Source: SIG636 sp045592105 (GTDB lineage: Bacteria; Bacillota; Clostridia; Oscillospirales; CAG-382). From it: a stretch of 64,000 nucleotides of DNA. Positions 8,582 through 17,822 of the stretch are shown piece after piece. Each line of letters begins with the position of its first letter. The first letter of the stretch is position 1. The notes under the pieces were generated by a model. That model saw only the letters and a list, made by a program, of their open reading frames with translations, had not been told where the DNA came from and did not search any database. A program made the translations under genes and the position numbers. The stretch spans positions 121,450 to 185,449 of the forward strand of contig JAZNUB010000069.1 of assembly GCA_045592105.1 (NCBI GenBank), written 5' to 3'.

Positions 8582-9190
8582 TTGAACGTTTTTTCTGCCT
8601 TCAAAAAGAGTAATATAGATTATTTGTTGGTAGGGCTTGGAAACCCCGGCTCTAAATACGACAGAACACGCCACAATATTGGGTTTGCGGCTATTGATTA
8701 TATAGGCAGCAAGCTTAATGCCGTGCCTAAAAAGCTGAAATTCTCTGCTTTGTATGAAAAATGCGTTATCGGTGGCAAAAACGTGTTGCTTATGAAGCCT
8801 CAAACATATATGAACAACAGCGGTGAAGTTGTTGGTGCCGCCGCACGCTTTTACAAAATACCGCCTGAACGCGTTATAGTTATTATGGACGATGTTTCTT
8901 TGCCTTGCGGCGCTTTAAGGGTGCGTAAAAAGGGAAGTGCAGGCGGGCACAACGGGCTAAAATCTATTAATCAGCATTTAAAAAGTGAAGAATACCCTCG
9001 TATTAAAATAGGTGTTGGAGAAAAGCCATCCCCTGATTATGACCTTGCAGATTGGGTTCTGTCGGCTCCCTCTGCTGCGGATAGTGAAAAAATTATATCA
9101 AGGTTTGACGATATATATAAAGCGGTTTCGTATATAGTTGCAGACGATTTTAATTCCGCTATGAACGAGTGTAACAGGACGGTTATATGA
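8582..9190 (+). CDS. pth: Peptidyl-tRNA hydrolase
   Basis: Releases peptides from prematurely dropped peptidyl-tRNAs. The 202-residue protein shows the family signatures LVGLGNPGSKYDRTRHNIGF, MKPQTYMNNSG, VIMDDVSLPCG and KGSAGGHNGLKSI. The start is a TTG at 8582: GGGAGG at 8568-8573 sits 8 bases upstream and no in-frame ATG precedes the conserved core. The stop overlaps the mfd start as ATGA, so the two are translationally coupled, the usual pth-mfd arrangement in Firmicutes. Confidence 0.95.
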   Translation: MNVFSAFKKSNIDYLLVGLGNPGSKYDRTRHNIGFAAIDYIGSKLNAVPKKLKFSALYEKCVIGGKNVLLMKPQTYMNNSGEVVGAAARFYKIPPERVIVIMDDVSLPCGALRVRKKGSAGGHNGLKSINQHLKSEEYPRIKIGVGEKPSPDYDLADWVLSAPSAADSEKIISRFDDIYKAVSYIVADDFNSAMNECNRTVI

Positions 9191-12100
9191 ACATAATACT
9201 TGAGCATATCTGCAAGGAAAAAGAATTTTCTGCTTGTATCGAAAGCTTAAAAAACGGCAATTTCCCTGCGCTTATTAACGGTGTTTGCGATAGTGCGCTT
9301 CCTGCTTTTGCCTCTGCTTTAAGCAAAGAGCTTTCTAAAAAAGCAGTTTTTATTGCTCCTGACGAAAAAAGTGTAAACAAGCTAAAGGCTCAGCTTGAAG
9401 CGTATATGGACCGTGTGCTTGTATTTCCTTCGAGAAGTATAATGTATGATACGGTGGAAACAGCTTCCCGCGAGTGGGAGCATAGCCGTGTTAGCGTGCT
9501 GGACAAGCTTTTAGACGGCGATTGGGATGCCGTTGTGTGCGTTCCTGATGCTATAATGCAATTCACCTTGCCGCCCGAAACGATAAAAGAATATAGCTTT
9601 TCACTTTCGGTTGGTAAAAGCTACGATATTAAGCTTATATGTGATAAACTTTTGTTTATGGGGTATTGCAGGGCAGAGTTTGTTGAGGGTAAGGGGCAGT
9701 TTTCTGTACGCGGCGGTATATTGGATGTTTTCCCCTCGGGCGAGGAAAAGGCTGTTCGTATAGACTTCTTCGGTGACGAGGCGGATAAGATTGGGCATTT
9801 TGACGTGTTTACACAAAGGTGTGTGGACAGCGTAGCAAGTGTTAAAATATTGCCCTGTACCGAAAACGTATATGATTACAGCACGGCTTTGCGTGTTTTG
9901 GAGTTTGTTAATGAGAAGCTACACAGCGCAAAGGGGCTGGATGGGCAAGCGATAACCACGCTTTGCCGTGAGCGTGACGCGATTGAGAATTTAAAAACCG
10001 TTATTTGCCCGGATAAATACCGCTCAATAATATTTGATAAATGCACAACGGTGTTTGATTATATAAACGATTCGATTTGCATTGTTGTAGACAGTAAACG
10101 CGTATCCGAGCGTGCTCGCACATACTATTGGGAAATAAGCAAGCAAATGGAAAGCCTTACGGATAGGGGGCTTACGGATTTTGACACTGCGCGTTGTTGC
10201 TTAACAGATAATGAGTTTAAGCTTTTAACGGAAAAGAAAAGCGTTGTTTTTGATGCGTTTTTAAATACGGGCACAACAGGAAAATATAAAAGCTATGCTA
10301 ATATTTCAACCAAGCAAAACAGCGTTGCGGGCTTAAACCTATCTGTGCTTGCCGAAGAGCTTGAAACCTTAACAAATGCAGGGCATAGCGTTTTATATAT
10401 CGCATCTAACAGTGTTTCTGCGGCTAATACATTATCTGTGCTTGAGGATAAAAATATACCTGCTTTTCGCTTTGAAAAGGAGCTTAAAGATGGGTATGTT
10501 GCAGTATCCGTTCCTTTGAAGGGCGTTATCAGCGGGTTTGAGCTGCCCGCGGCAGGTTTTTCTGTAATTGCAGAAGAGGCTGTTGCGCCTAAAAAGGTGA
10601 ACAGAAGGAATATCAATGCAAGCTTTAAGGGCGAGCGTATAACCTCCTATGCTGATTTAAGTATAGGTGATTACGTTGTGCATATTAATCATGGTATAGG
10701 TGTTTTTTGTGGGCTGCATAATCTTGTAACGGATGGTGTTGCAAGGGATTTTATTAAAATATCCTATGCAGGTGGGGACACGTTATACGTTCCCGCAGGA
10801 AGGCTTGATACCGTAAGTAAATACGTTGGCAACACAGAAAAAATCAAGCTTAATCGCTTAGGCGGTACGGAATGGTTCCGTACAAAGCAAAAAGCCAAAA
10901 ACTCTGCAAAGAATATTGCAAAAGAGCTTTTGCAGCTTTACGGTGAACGTCAGCGCGGCATTGCCTGCCCGTGCGTTACTGATGATGAGCTGCAGGAAGA
11001 GTTCGAGGCAATGTTTGAATATCCCGAAACGGAAGGGCAGCTTGTTGCGGCTAAAGAGATAAAAACGGATATGGAAAAAAGCATTCCTATGGAGCGTTTG
11101 CTGTGTGGTGACGTAGGCTTTGGAAAAACCGAGGTTGCTTTACGCGCGGCTTTTAAAGCGGTTAATTCCGGCAAGCAGGTTGCGGTGCTTGTGCCTACCA
11201 CCATTCTTGCGTGGCAGCATTTCCAAACGATGAAAACGCGTTTTCGCGGTTTCCCCGTAAATATCGGTATGCTTTCAAGCTTTAATGATAGACGTACTAA
11301 CGATGAGAACGTTACAAAGCTTAAAACAGGTAGGCTTGATGTTGTTGTCGGTACACATAGGCTTTTACAAAAGGATGTTGGGTTTAAAGACTTAGGGCTT
11401 TTGATAATAGACGAGGAGCAACGCTTTGGCGTTACCCATAAGGAACGCCTAAAAACCTTAGCAAAAAGTGTGCATACCCTAACGCTTTCCGCAACTCCTA
11501 TACCAAGAACGCTTAATATGGCACTTAGCGGTATAAGGGATATGTCTGTTTTAGAGGATGCTCCTACGGATAGGCTTCCCGTGCAAAGCTATGTGCTTGA
11601 ATATGACGAAGAAATACTGTTTAACGCTATAGAGCGCGAGCTAAGACGCGGCGGACAGGTGTTTTATCTGCATAATAATATTGATGCGCTTTATCCTGCT
11701 GCGGCGGCTATTTCAAGGCGTTTTCCCGATTGCAACGTAGCGGTTGGCCACGGGCAAATGGACAAGGACAAGCTATCCGAGGTTTGGGAGTCTATGGTAA
11801 AGGGCGAAACGGATATACTTGTTTGCACAACCATAATTGAAACGGGTATCGACGTTCCAAACGCAAACACCTTGATTATTGAGGAAGCGGACCGTATGGG
11901 CTTATCACAGCTTCACCAAATTAGGGGGCGTGTAGGCCGTTCTACAAGGCGTGCCTATGCATATTTCACATATAGGCGCGGCAAGGTTTTGCAGGAGATT
12001 GCAGTCAAGCGTTTGCAAGCTATAAAGGAATACACAGAGTTTGGAAGCGGCTTTAAAATTGCTATGCGTGATTTGGAGATTAGAGGGGCAGGAAACCTTC

Positions 12101-12657
12101 TGGGCGCAGAACAGCACGGGCATATCGAAAGCATTGGCTACGATTTGTATATCAAGCTTTTGCAGGAGGCGGTGGACGAGGAAAAGGGCATCGTTTCTCC
12201 TCAAACCGTAGACTGTACGGTTGATATTCGCGTTAATGCATTTATTGCAGAGGAATATATTGCTTCGCCTGCTGTGAGAATAGACATTTACAAGAAAATA
12301 GCGTTTGCTTCTAACGAGAGCGAAAAAAGCGATTTGTGTGACGAACTGCGCGATAGGTTTGGGCCAATACCGGTAGAGGTTATCAGCTTGATAGATATAT
12401 CACTTGCAAGGCACAAGGCTGCCGCGCTTGGCTTCACCTCTATTGAACAGAAGGAGGGCTTGATTTCCATGTATTCGGACAAGCTTGATATACGCGCTTG
12501 CACGGGTTTAAGCACTTCTTCAGACTTTAGAGGTAGAATTATGATATCAGCAGGCTCGCGCCCACACGTATCATGCAGACTTAAAGGCGGTATTAGTGTT
12601 TTGCAAACGCTTACTGCTATGTTAGATACCTACGGTAAATTCTGTGAAAATGTGTAG
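9187..12657 (+). CDS. mfd: Transcription-repair coupling factor Mfd
   Basis: DNA translocase that removes stalled RNA polymerase and recruits UvrA. The 1156-residue length is normal. Order: N-terminal UvrB-like region (GGILDVFPSG), the RNA polymerase interaction domain (YVVHINHGIGVFCGL), and an SF2 translocase with Walker A GDVGFGKTEVALRA, DEEQRFGV, TLSATPIPRTLNMALSG and the RecG-like TRG segment (QIRGRVGRSTRRAYAYF). The C-terminal autoinhibitory domain is present. It overlaps pth by 4 bases. Confidence 0.97.
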   Translation: MNIILEHICKEKEFSACIESLKNGNFPALINGVCDSALPAFASALSKELSKKAVFIAPDEKSVNKLKAQLEAYMDRVLVFPSRSIMYDTVETASREWEHSRVSVLDKLLDGDWDAVVCVPDAIMQFTLPPETIKEYSFSLSVGKSYDIKLICDKLLFMGYCRAEFVEGKGQFSVRGGILDVFPSGEEKAVRIDFFGDEADKIGHFDVFTQRCVDSVASVKILPCTENVYDYSTALRVLEFVNEKLHSAKGLDGQAITTLCRERDAIENLKTVICPDKYRSIIFDKCTTVFDYINDSICIVVDSKRVSERARTYYWEISKQMESLTDRGLTDFDTARCCLTDNEFKLLTEKKSVVFDAFLNTGTTGKYKSYANISTKQNSVAGLNLSVLAEELETLTNAGHSVLYIASNSVSAANTLSVLEDKNIPAFRFEKELKDGYVAVSVPLKGVISGFELPAAGFSVIAEEAVAPKKVNRRNINASFKGERITSYADLSIGDYVVHINHGIGVFCGLHNLVTDGVARDFIKISYAGGDTLYVPAGRLDTVSKYVGNTEKIKLNRLGGTEWFRTKQKAKNSAKNIAKELLQLYGERQRGIACPCVTDDELQEEFEAMFEYPETEGQLVAAKEIKTDMEKSIPMERLLCGDVGFGKTEVALRAAFKAVNSGKQVAVLVPTTILAWQHFQTMKTRFRGFPVNIGMLSSFNDRRTNDENVTKLKTGRLDVVVGTHRLLQKDVGFKDLGLLIIDEEQRFGVTHKERLKTLAKSVHTLTLSATPIPRTLNMALSGIRDMSVLEDAPTDRLPVQSYVLEYDEEILFNAIERELRRGGQVFYLHNNIDALYPAAAAISRRFPDCNVAVGHGQMDKDKLSEVWESMVKGETDILVCTTIIETGIDVPNANTLIIEEADRMGLSQLHQIRGRVGRSTRRAYAYFTYRRGKVLQEIAVKRLQAIKEYTEFGSGFKIAMRDLEIRGAGNLLGAEQHGHIESIGYDLYIKLLQEAVDEEKGIVSPQTVDCTVDIRVNAFIAEEYIASPAVRIDIYKKIAFASNESEKSDLCDELRDRFGPIPVEVISLIDISLARHKAAALGFTSIEQKEGLISMYSDKLDIRACTGLSTSSDFRGRIMISAGSRPHVSCRLKGGISVLQTLTAMLDTYGKFCENV

Positions 12658-12683
12658 ACAAATAAAGTTTTATATAGTATAAT
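12655..12683 (+). promoter_or_regulatory. Sigma-A promoter before the PrsA-like lipoproteins
   Basis: TAGACA (12655-12660), a 17-base spacer and TATAAT (12678-12683), starting inside the last codon of mfd and about 24 bases before the first lipoprotein start. It lets the lipoproteins be made independently of mfd. Confidence 0.7.
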
Positions 12684-12706
12684 GCTCTTTAGGATGGTGA
12701 ATTTGT

Positions 12707-14053
12707 ATGTTTAAAAGGTTTGTTTCTGTTGCGATAGTGCTTGTTTTAACCCTTTCTGTATTGGCTTCTTGCTCGGAAGGGCTTAAAACTATGGAAATGG
12801 GGGACGTTTCTGTTGACAGCGTTGATGTTGTTGTAAGTGATACCTCCAAGGTTTTTGCTACGGACAGTAACTATATAAGCGATTCTCTTTTTAAGTATCT
12901 TTATGTCTACTTTAAAGATGCGTTCCTTTCGCAGGCTATGTATTATGAATCAATGGGCGTTTCCGTTACAGGGGACGAAAGCATTAAAGCGGGCGATACA
13001 GAAGCTTTTTGGAATTGTAAATACGAGGACGGAGAGGACGGAAAACCCGTAACAATGAAGGATTACGTTTATGAAAACGCCTTTAACGTTGCAAAGGATA
13101 TACTTGCGCTTGAAACCGTTGCTAAAGACTATAAGTTTATATATCCCGATGATTACCAAAAGGATTTAGAAGCCGCAATTTACAGCGATGTTGAAGCTAA
13201 CGGCTCTAACTATCTTGATGGCGATATGGAATTTGCTGATGAAGAGGGCGTTGTTTATCCGTGGGTAAAAGCAAGGCGCGAAATGTACCTTGCAAGCAAG
13301 GGCATTACCGCTGAGGAGTGGGAGCGCGTATTTTTCCTATATAAAACGGTTTTTGCCGAAAATATTATGCAACATCTTGAGTTTGTTGGCGTTATAGCGC
13401 CTGAAGCCGATGAAGAAATAGACAAGATGGCGCGCGAATATTTAGAGGAAATGCTTGAAAACTATTTAAAAGACAACGCTAAGGTTGATATATTGTTTTA
13501 CGAGTACAAGGCTGTTAAAGACGAAGCACAATCTAAAAGCTCTGAAAGCACTGATAGCGTTAGCGAGGATGCGTCTTTAGACAACAGCGATGATGTATCA
13601 AATGACGATATAAGCGAAGATACTTCTGAAGACGAGCTTCCGCCTGAAGAGTACAATGAACAACTAAAGGAAAACTGCCAAGCGGTGCTTGAAAGCATAA
13701 TTGATGGCACGCTTTCTTTTGACGACGAAAGCAAAAACGCCGATAACAGCAGTAAGGATTCTATCGTTACAAAAGCCAGCCTTGCAGAGGCTTTGGGCGA
13801 AAAAGCAAAGGAATGTAAGAAAGGCGATATAAAGCTTTTTGATACCGACCACGGCATTTATATTTTGATATTTAAAGAATTAACCGAGGTTGATTTTGGC
13901 AGAACCACGGTTCCAACCGAGAAGGAGATAGAGGAATTTAAGGCCCAAAGCCTTGAGGTTGCACTTAACGATTTCCTTGAAAAGTACAACGAAGCGGTTG
14001 TAATAAACGAAGAGGCACTTGAAAAATATAACCGTCCTTGGGAAATAAAATAA
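12707..14053 (+). CDS. PrsA/SurA-like lipoprotein 1
   Basis: A 448-residue exported lipoprotein with a signal peptide ending in the lipobox LASC (Cys near residue 21). It has a SurA_N/PrsA-like helical chaperone region, and the C-terminal part (about 350-420, ending KLFDTDHGIYILIFKEL) resembles the end of a parvulin domain. Between them lies an acidic Ser/Asp-rich insert (about residues 276-312) that would split the isomerase domain; catalytic activity is therefore doubtful. First of three tandem relatives after mfd. Likely helps fold secreted proteins outside the membrane. Confidence 0.75.
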   Translation: MFKRFVSVAIVLVLTLSVLASCSEGLKTMEMGDVSVDSVDVVVSDTSKVFATDSNYISDSLFKYLYVYFKDAFLSQAMYYESMGVSVTGDESIKAGDTEAFWNCKYEDGEDGKPVTMKDYVYENAFNVAKDILALETVAKDYKFIYPDDYQKDLEAAIYSDVEANGSNYLDGDMEFADEEGVVYPWVKARREMYLASKGITAEEWERVFFLYKTVFAENIMQHLEFVGVIAPEADEEIDKMAREYLEEMLENYLKDNAKVDILFYEYKAVKDEAQSKSSESTDSVSEDASLDNSDDVSNDDISEDTSEDELPPEEYNEQLKENCQAVLESIIDGTLSFDDESKNADNSSKDSIVTKASLAEALGEKAKECKKGDIKLFDTDHGIYILIFKELTEVDFGRTTVPTEKEIEEFKAQSLEVALNDFLEKYNEAVVINEEALEKYNRPWEIK

Positions 14054-14064
14054 TGAGGAAAAAC

Positions 14065-15111
14065 ATGAAACGAATTATAGCATTTATATTGTTAAGCGCA
14101 ACGCTTCTGTTGTCGGCTTGCGGCGATGCTGATGGCGTTATAAACGATCCTAACGCAAAGCCGATAGTTGATAACGCCGATACCGTTGTTATGTCCTACG
14201 AGGGAAGCACGCTTAATTCGGGGATGTATGCGTTTATCTTTTCGGCGCTTAAAACAAATTATCTCTATTTGTTGCAGATATACGGCGAAACCGAGTTTGT
14301 AGAGGACACCGAAAGCTTTTGGAATATGAAAGCTGAAAGCGGTAAAACCTTTGCACAGTCCGTAACGGAGGATATTAACGAGCATTGCAAGATGCTGCTT
14401 ATATGTGAAAAAATGGCATCTGAGTATAGCGTTAGCTTGGACGAAGAAGCTTTAGAGGCTGTTGCGGACGAGTACAACGATTATATTTCTGCATACGGTG
14501 GCGAAAAACAGCTTGACGTGTATCTTAACAGATACGGTATAAACGGCAAAGATTTAACCGATTATCTAAAAACGAAGCAGATGATAAACGTTTTGCAAAC
14601 AAAGCTTTGTGCTAAAGGCGGGCTTTGCGAGGTTAAGGATGCGGATGTATACAGCAGCATTGAAAAAGAATATGTAAAAGCAAAGCATATCTATTTTCTA
14701 AACAGCAAATATGATAACAAAGCTTTGGACAAGGCAAACGAACTGCTTGCACAAATAAAAAACGGTGAAAAAAAGTATGAGGATTTTGCATCACTATCCG
14801 ACGATAATTCCACCAAGGATTATCCGAACGGCTTTCTTGTAAACCTTGATGAAACCGAGGAGCGTTATGCAGAGCTTTTGTCTAAGCTTTCGGTTGGTGA
14901 ATGCGGAGTGTGCGAGGCAGAGGGCGGAGCGTATATCGTAACCAAGGTTGAGATGACGGAGGAGGACAAAAAAACGCGGTATGATGCTGTTTGGAAAGAA
15001 ATTGCAGACAAGCAGTTTTCCGAAGTGTTTGCTAACCGTTATGACCAAGTTGAGCTAAACGCCGAAGAGCTTAATAAATACGATATAATAACGGCAGATG
15101 TGTTGCAGTAG
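14065..15111 (+). CDS. PrsA-like peptidyl-prolyl isomerase lipoprotein 2
   Basis: A 348-residue lipoprotein (lipobox LSAC near residue 20). The start at 14065 is chosen because GAGG lies 6 bases upstream and the signal peptide MKRIIAFILLSATLLLSAC follows directly; an earlier ATG at 14053 overlaps the previous stop. The N-terminal region is SurA_N-like, and residues about 200-300 form a recognisable parvulin (PpiC) domain: KAKHIYFLNSKYD, YEDFASLSDD, and GAYIVTKVE. Of the three tandem copies it has the clearest isomerase domain. Confidence 0.82.
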   Translation: MKRIIAFILLSATLLLSACGDADGVINDPNAKPIVDNADTVVMSYEGSTLNSGMYAFIFSALKTNYLYLLQIYGETEFVEDTESFWNMKAESGKTFAQSVTEDINEHCKMLLICEKMASEYSVSLDEEALEAVADEYNDYISAYGGEKQLDVYLNRYGINGKDLTDYLKTKQMINVLQTKLCAKGGLCEVKDADVYSSIEKEYVKAKHIYFLNSKYDNKALDKANELLAQIKNGEKKYEDFASLSDDNSTKDYPNGFLVNLDETEERYAELLSKLSVGECGVCEAEGGAYIVTKVEMTEEDKKTRYDAVWKEIADKQFSEVFANRYDQVELNAEELNKYDIITADVLQ

Positions 15112-15131
15112 CTCATACGGGGGTGTATGAT

Positions 15132-16316
15132 ATGAAGCGGATTTTGGCATTTTTTCTTGTTGCGGTAACCATGCTATCCCTTTGTGCTTGTGAAGCAGAA
15201 GGTGAAGAGATTGCTCGTACCGATTTTATCATTGACGGTAACAAGGATGTAGGCGACGGCTTTGATTCACTAAAGCAATTTTTGGCTGGTGTGTTTGATG
15301 ACCCTGATGACATAAAGGAAATGGCAGGCAACAATGCAGAAGCAGTTGTTGAGTTTGATGATGCCGTTTATCTTCAGATAGGGGAAAACGTATTTCCTAC
15401 CCGTATGCTCTATTACGCAATTTCCGTGCTTAAAAGCAGTGAAATTAGTGAGGCACAAACGAATTCCGTAAAGGCTAAAGATAACGACGAATACTGGAAC
15501 TCTTTGGTTTTTGATCACTATAAAACACGCAAGGAACTGTTGCTTGAAGCTGCAAAAGAAAACGTTACCAATATGCTTATAACCATGGATATAATGAAGG
15601 AATACGGTTTTACTGAGAGTAATAACTATATATATTCCTATGAAAGCATCCTTGCAAACTATGGCTCTGAGCAAGCCATAGAGGATTATTTCGGCGCGTA
15701 TGGGTTAAGTGCAGAGCTATATAAAAAATACCTTCGTTACATCAGCGCTTATAACGAGTTTAAAGAGTATCTTATCGGGGCAGACGGCCCGCTTTTTCCG
15801 AGTGATGACGAGGTGAAGAAGCACTTTTACGAAAGATGCATGTACTTCGAGCAGATATATATCAGCTATACCACCATTGACGAAAACGGATTTATAGTTT
15901 ATAAATCTGATGAAGAAATTCAAGCCGCGCGTGAACGAGGCGAAAAGCTATATGCACAAATACAGCAAAACCCTGAAATGTTTGACCGTAGCCTGTATTT
16001 AACAGAGCATAGCCTTTGGTCTGAAAACCCTATGGGGTATTGTTATGCCCCGGGTGAAATAATACCGGAGCTTGAAAATTTGTATTTTGATCTTGATGTT
16101 GGCGAGATTGGCGTTCTTGATTCTCCCATTGGGTACTATATAATAAGACCTAAGGAGAAAACGGACGAGGTTTATGAAGGCAACAATATGTTTATTGCCG
16201 AGAGTTTGCGTACAGAAATGTACCAAAAAGAAATTGATAAATATCGTGATAAGCTTATCGTAAACGAGGATCAGTTTACAAGATATGATTATCTTGATAT
16301 AATTTTATTAAGCTAA
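15132..16316 (+). CDS. PrsA-like lipoprotein 3
   Basis: A 394-residue lipoprotein (signal peptide MKRILAFFLVAVTMLSLCAC, lipidated Cys near 20). The ATG at 15132 is favoured over the GTG at 15123 because GGGGGTG lies just upstream and the signal peptide begins there. Residues about 235-340 form a degenerate parvulin-like domain (YFEQIYISY, GYCYAPGEIIPELENLYFDL, SPIGYYIIRPKE). Third member of the tandem cluster; sequence similarity among the three is low outside the domain architecture. Confidence 0.75.
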   Translation: MKRILAFFLVAVTMLSLCACEAEGEEIARTDFIIDGNKDVGDGFDSLKQFLAGVFDDPDDIKEMAGNNAEAVVEFDDAVYLQIGENVFPTRMLYYAISVLKSSEISEAQTNSVKAKDNDEYWNSLVFDHYKTRKELLLEAAKENVTNMLITMDIMKEYGFTESNNYIYSYESILANYGSEQAIEDYFGAYGLSAELYKKYLRYISAYNEFKEYLIGADGPLFPSDDEVKKHFYERCMYFEQIYISYTTIDENGFIVYKSDEEIQAARERGEKLYAQIQQNPEMFDRSLYLTEHSLWSENPMGYCYAPGEIIPELENLYFDLDVGEIGVLDSPIGYYIIRPKEKTDEVYEGNNMFIAESLRTEMYQKEIDKYRDKLIVNEDQFTRYDYLDIILLS

Positions 16317-16343
16317 TAATTAAATAAAGGATAGGTAATTAAT

Positions 16344-17513
16344 ATGACCGCCAGAGAAGTTTATGAAAACATAATGAGAGACGCAATTTCCGTGTACTCT
16401 GCAGAAGGGCTTTTGGAAAAGCTTGAAAGCGGAAAGAAGTTGCGTATTAAAATGGGTGCAGATCCCAGCAGGCCTGACTTGCATTTGGGCCATTCCGTTC
16501 CTCTTAGAAAGCTTAAGCTGCTTCAAGAGTTAGGGCATGAGATAGTTTTTGTAATCGGTGACTTTACTGCCATGATAGGTGACCCTTCGGGCAGAAGCAA
16601 AACAAGAGTGCCGCTTACCTACGAACAAACACGTGAAAACAGCTTGTCCTACTATGAACAGGTATGTAAAATATTAGATAAAGAAAAGACCACTATCGTT
16701 TATAACTCCGAATGGCTTAAGGCTATGAATTTTGAGGATGTATTGTCGCTTGCAGGTAAATACACCTTGGCGCGCATACTTGAAAGAGATGATTTTGCAA
16801 AGCGTTACGCGGCTAATCAGCCTATAGGTATGCACGAGATGTTCTATCCTCTTATGCAGGGCTATGACTCAGTTGCGCTTAATGCAGACGTTGAAATCGG
16901 CGGTAACGACCAAACCTTTAATCTGCTTGTTGGCAGAGAATTGCAAAAGGATTACGGTCAAACTCCGCAAGAGGTTATAACCTTCCCCTTGCTTCCGGGG
17001 CTTGACGGCGTTGAGAAGATGAGTAAATCTCTTGATAACTACATAGGTATTGACGAAGCGCCTGAAATTATGTACGAAAAGTGTATGAAGGTTCCAGATA
17101 AGCTGTTGCTTACATATTTCCGTTTGACCTCTGATCTTGTTGAGACGGACTATGCAGAGCTTATTGAAAAGGACATTATGGCAGCACACCGTTTGTATGC
17201 AGAAGCAATTGTTCGTATGTATCACGGCGAAGATGCTGTTGCACCCGCCGCTGAAAGATATAAGAGCATTGCAGGTGGCGGCGTTCCGGACGAAATGGAC
17301 GAGTACGAATGTGCAGTTGGCACAAGAGTAACAGATATCCTGCGTGAAAGCGGTTTGGCACCCTCCGGTAGCGAAGCGAGAAGGCTTATGCAAGGCGGCG
17401 GCGTAAAAATCAATGGTGAGCAGGTTAAGGACCCTAATACCACGTTTGCTTCTAATGGTGACTACGTTGTTAGCAAGGGTAAAAATAAATTTATAAAGGT
17501 TATTGTTAAGTAA
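16344..17513 (+). CDS. tyrS: Tyrosyl-tRNA synthetase
   Basis: Class I enzyme charging tRNA-Tyr. The 389-residue protein shows the HIGH-type motif HLGH (PDLHLGHSVPLRKL), GDFTAMIGDPSGRSKTR, KMSKSLDN and a C-terminal S4 RNA-binding domain (SEARRLMQGGGVKINGEQV). Only 27 bases separate it from the preceding lipoprotein gene, so no T-box leader fits here, unlike many Firmicute tyrS genes. It is followed by a strong terminator. Confidence 0.96.
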   Translation: MTAREVYENIMRDAISVYSAEGLLEKLESGKKLRIKMGADPSRPDLHLGHSVPLRKLKLLQELGHEIVFVIGDFTAMIGDPSGRSKTRVPLTYEQTRENSLSYYEQVCKILDKEKTTIVYNSEWLKAMNFEDVLSLAGKYTLARILERDDFAKRYAANQPIGMHEMFYPLMQGYDSVALNADVEIGGNDQTFNLLVGRELQKDYGQTPQEVITFPLLPGLDGVEKMSKSLDNYIGIDEAPEIMYEKCMKVPDKLLLTYFRLTSDLVETDYAELIEKDIMAAHRLYAEAIVRMYHGEDAVAPAAERYKSIAGGGVPDEMDEYECAVGTRVTDILRESGLAPSGSEARRLMQGGGVKINGEQVKDPNTTFASNGDYVVSKGKNKFIKVIVK

Positions 17514-17524
17514 TACGGCATTTG

Positions 17525-17559
17525 GGCTGCTTTAGGTTTAATACTAAAGCGGCCTTTTT
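17525..17559 (+). terminator. tyrS terminator
   Basis: GGCTGCTTTAG (17525-17535) pairs with CTAAAGCGGCC (17544-17554) with one G-U pair around an 8-base loop, followed by TTTTT. Confidence 0.88.
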
Positions 17560-17624
17560 GTGCGTTTTGTGAAAATTGTATATTTAATGCAACAGGAAGT
17601 TATAAAATTCGACAGATTGACGGC

Positions 17625-17653
17625 TTGATTTTTGTCTTATTTGTGATTATAAT
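17625..17653 (+). promoter_or_regulatory. Sigma-A promoter for xpt
   Basis: TTGATT (17625-17630), a 17-base spacer and TATAAT (17648-17653). Transcription would start near 17660, giving an untranslated leader of about 160 bases before xpt. Confidence 0.75.
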
Positions 17654-17659
17654 ATACTT

Positions 17660-17822
17660 ATATTTTGTTACGTCAGTTTGCCAATATTGTTACGGTTGTT
17701 GTTATTTATTAGTATGCAAGCAAGCGCCTATTGGTTCTAATTCTGGTAACCGCTTTAGTGCTTTGCTTGTCGTTAATGCTGTTGCATCAAGGCAAGCGAT
17801 TTTTATTTTGCGGTGGTGCTTA
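17660..17822 (+). promoter_or_regulatory. xpt leader RNA with terminator/antiterminator switch (candidate riboswitch)
   Basis: This 163-base leader ends in an intrinsic terminator (GCTTGTC 17765-17771 with GGCAAGC 17791-17797, inner ATGC/GCAT stem, then U-rich 17800-17809) just before xpt. An alternative stem pairs CAAGCAAGC (17717-17725) with GCTTTGCTTG (17760-17769), consuming most of the terminator's left arm. Further candidate stems are CCAATA (17681-17686) with TATTGG (17729-17734) and GTTAC with GTAAC. The conserved purine-riboswitch core (GACTA-type joining regions and the two kissing loops) is not seen. Ligand or protein effector is unknown; purine control is inferred from the gene alone. 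Confidence 0.65.
17765..17809 (+). terminator. Attenuator hairpin upstream of xpt
   Basis: A 7-bp outer stem with one G-U pair, an internal 4-bp stem ATGC-TGTT-GCAT, then GATTTTTATTTT. It lies 14 bases before the xpt start, inside the transcript, so it is placed to control read-through rather than to end a gene. Confidence 0.75.

Noticed and set aside
17625..17822. N-terminal extension of xpt by 66 codons
   Set aside because: The extension covers the promoter and leader RNA, and homologous Xpt proteins begin at MKTLEQKIL.
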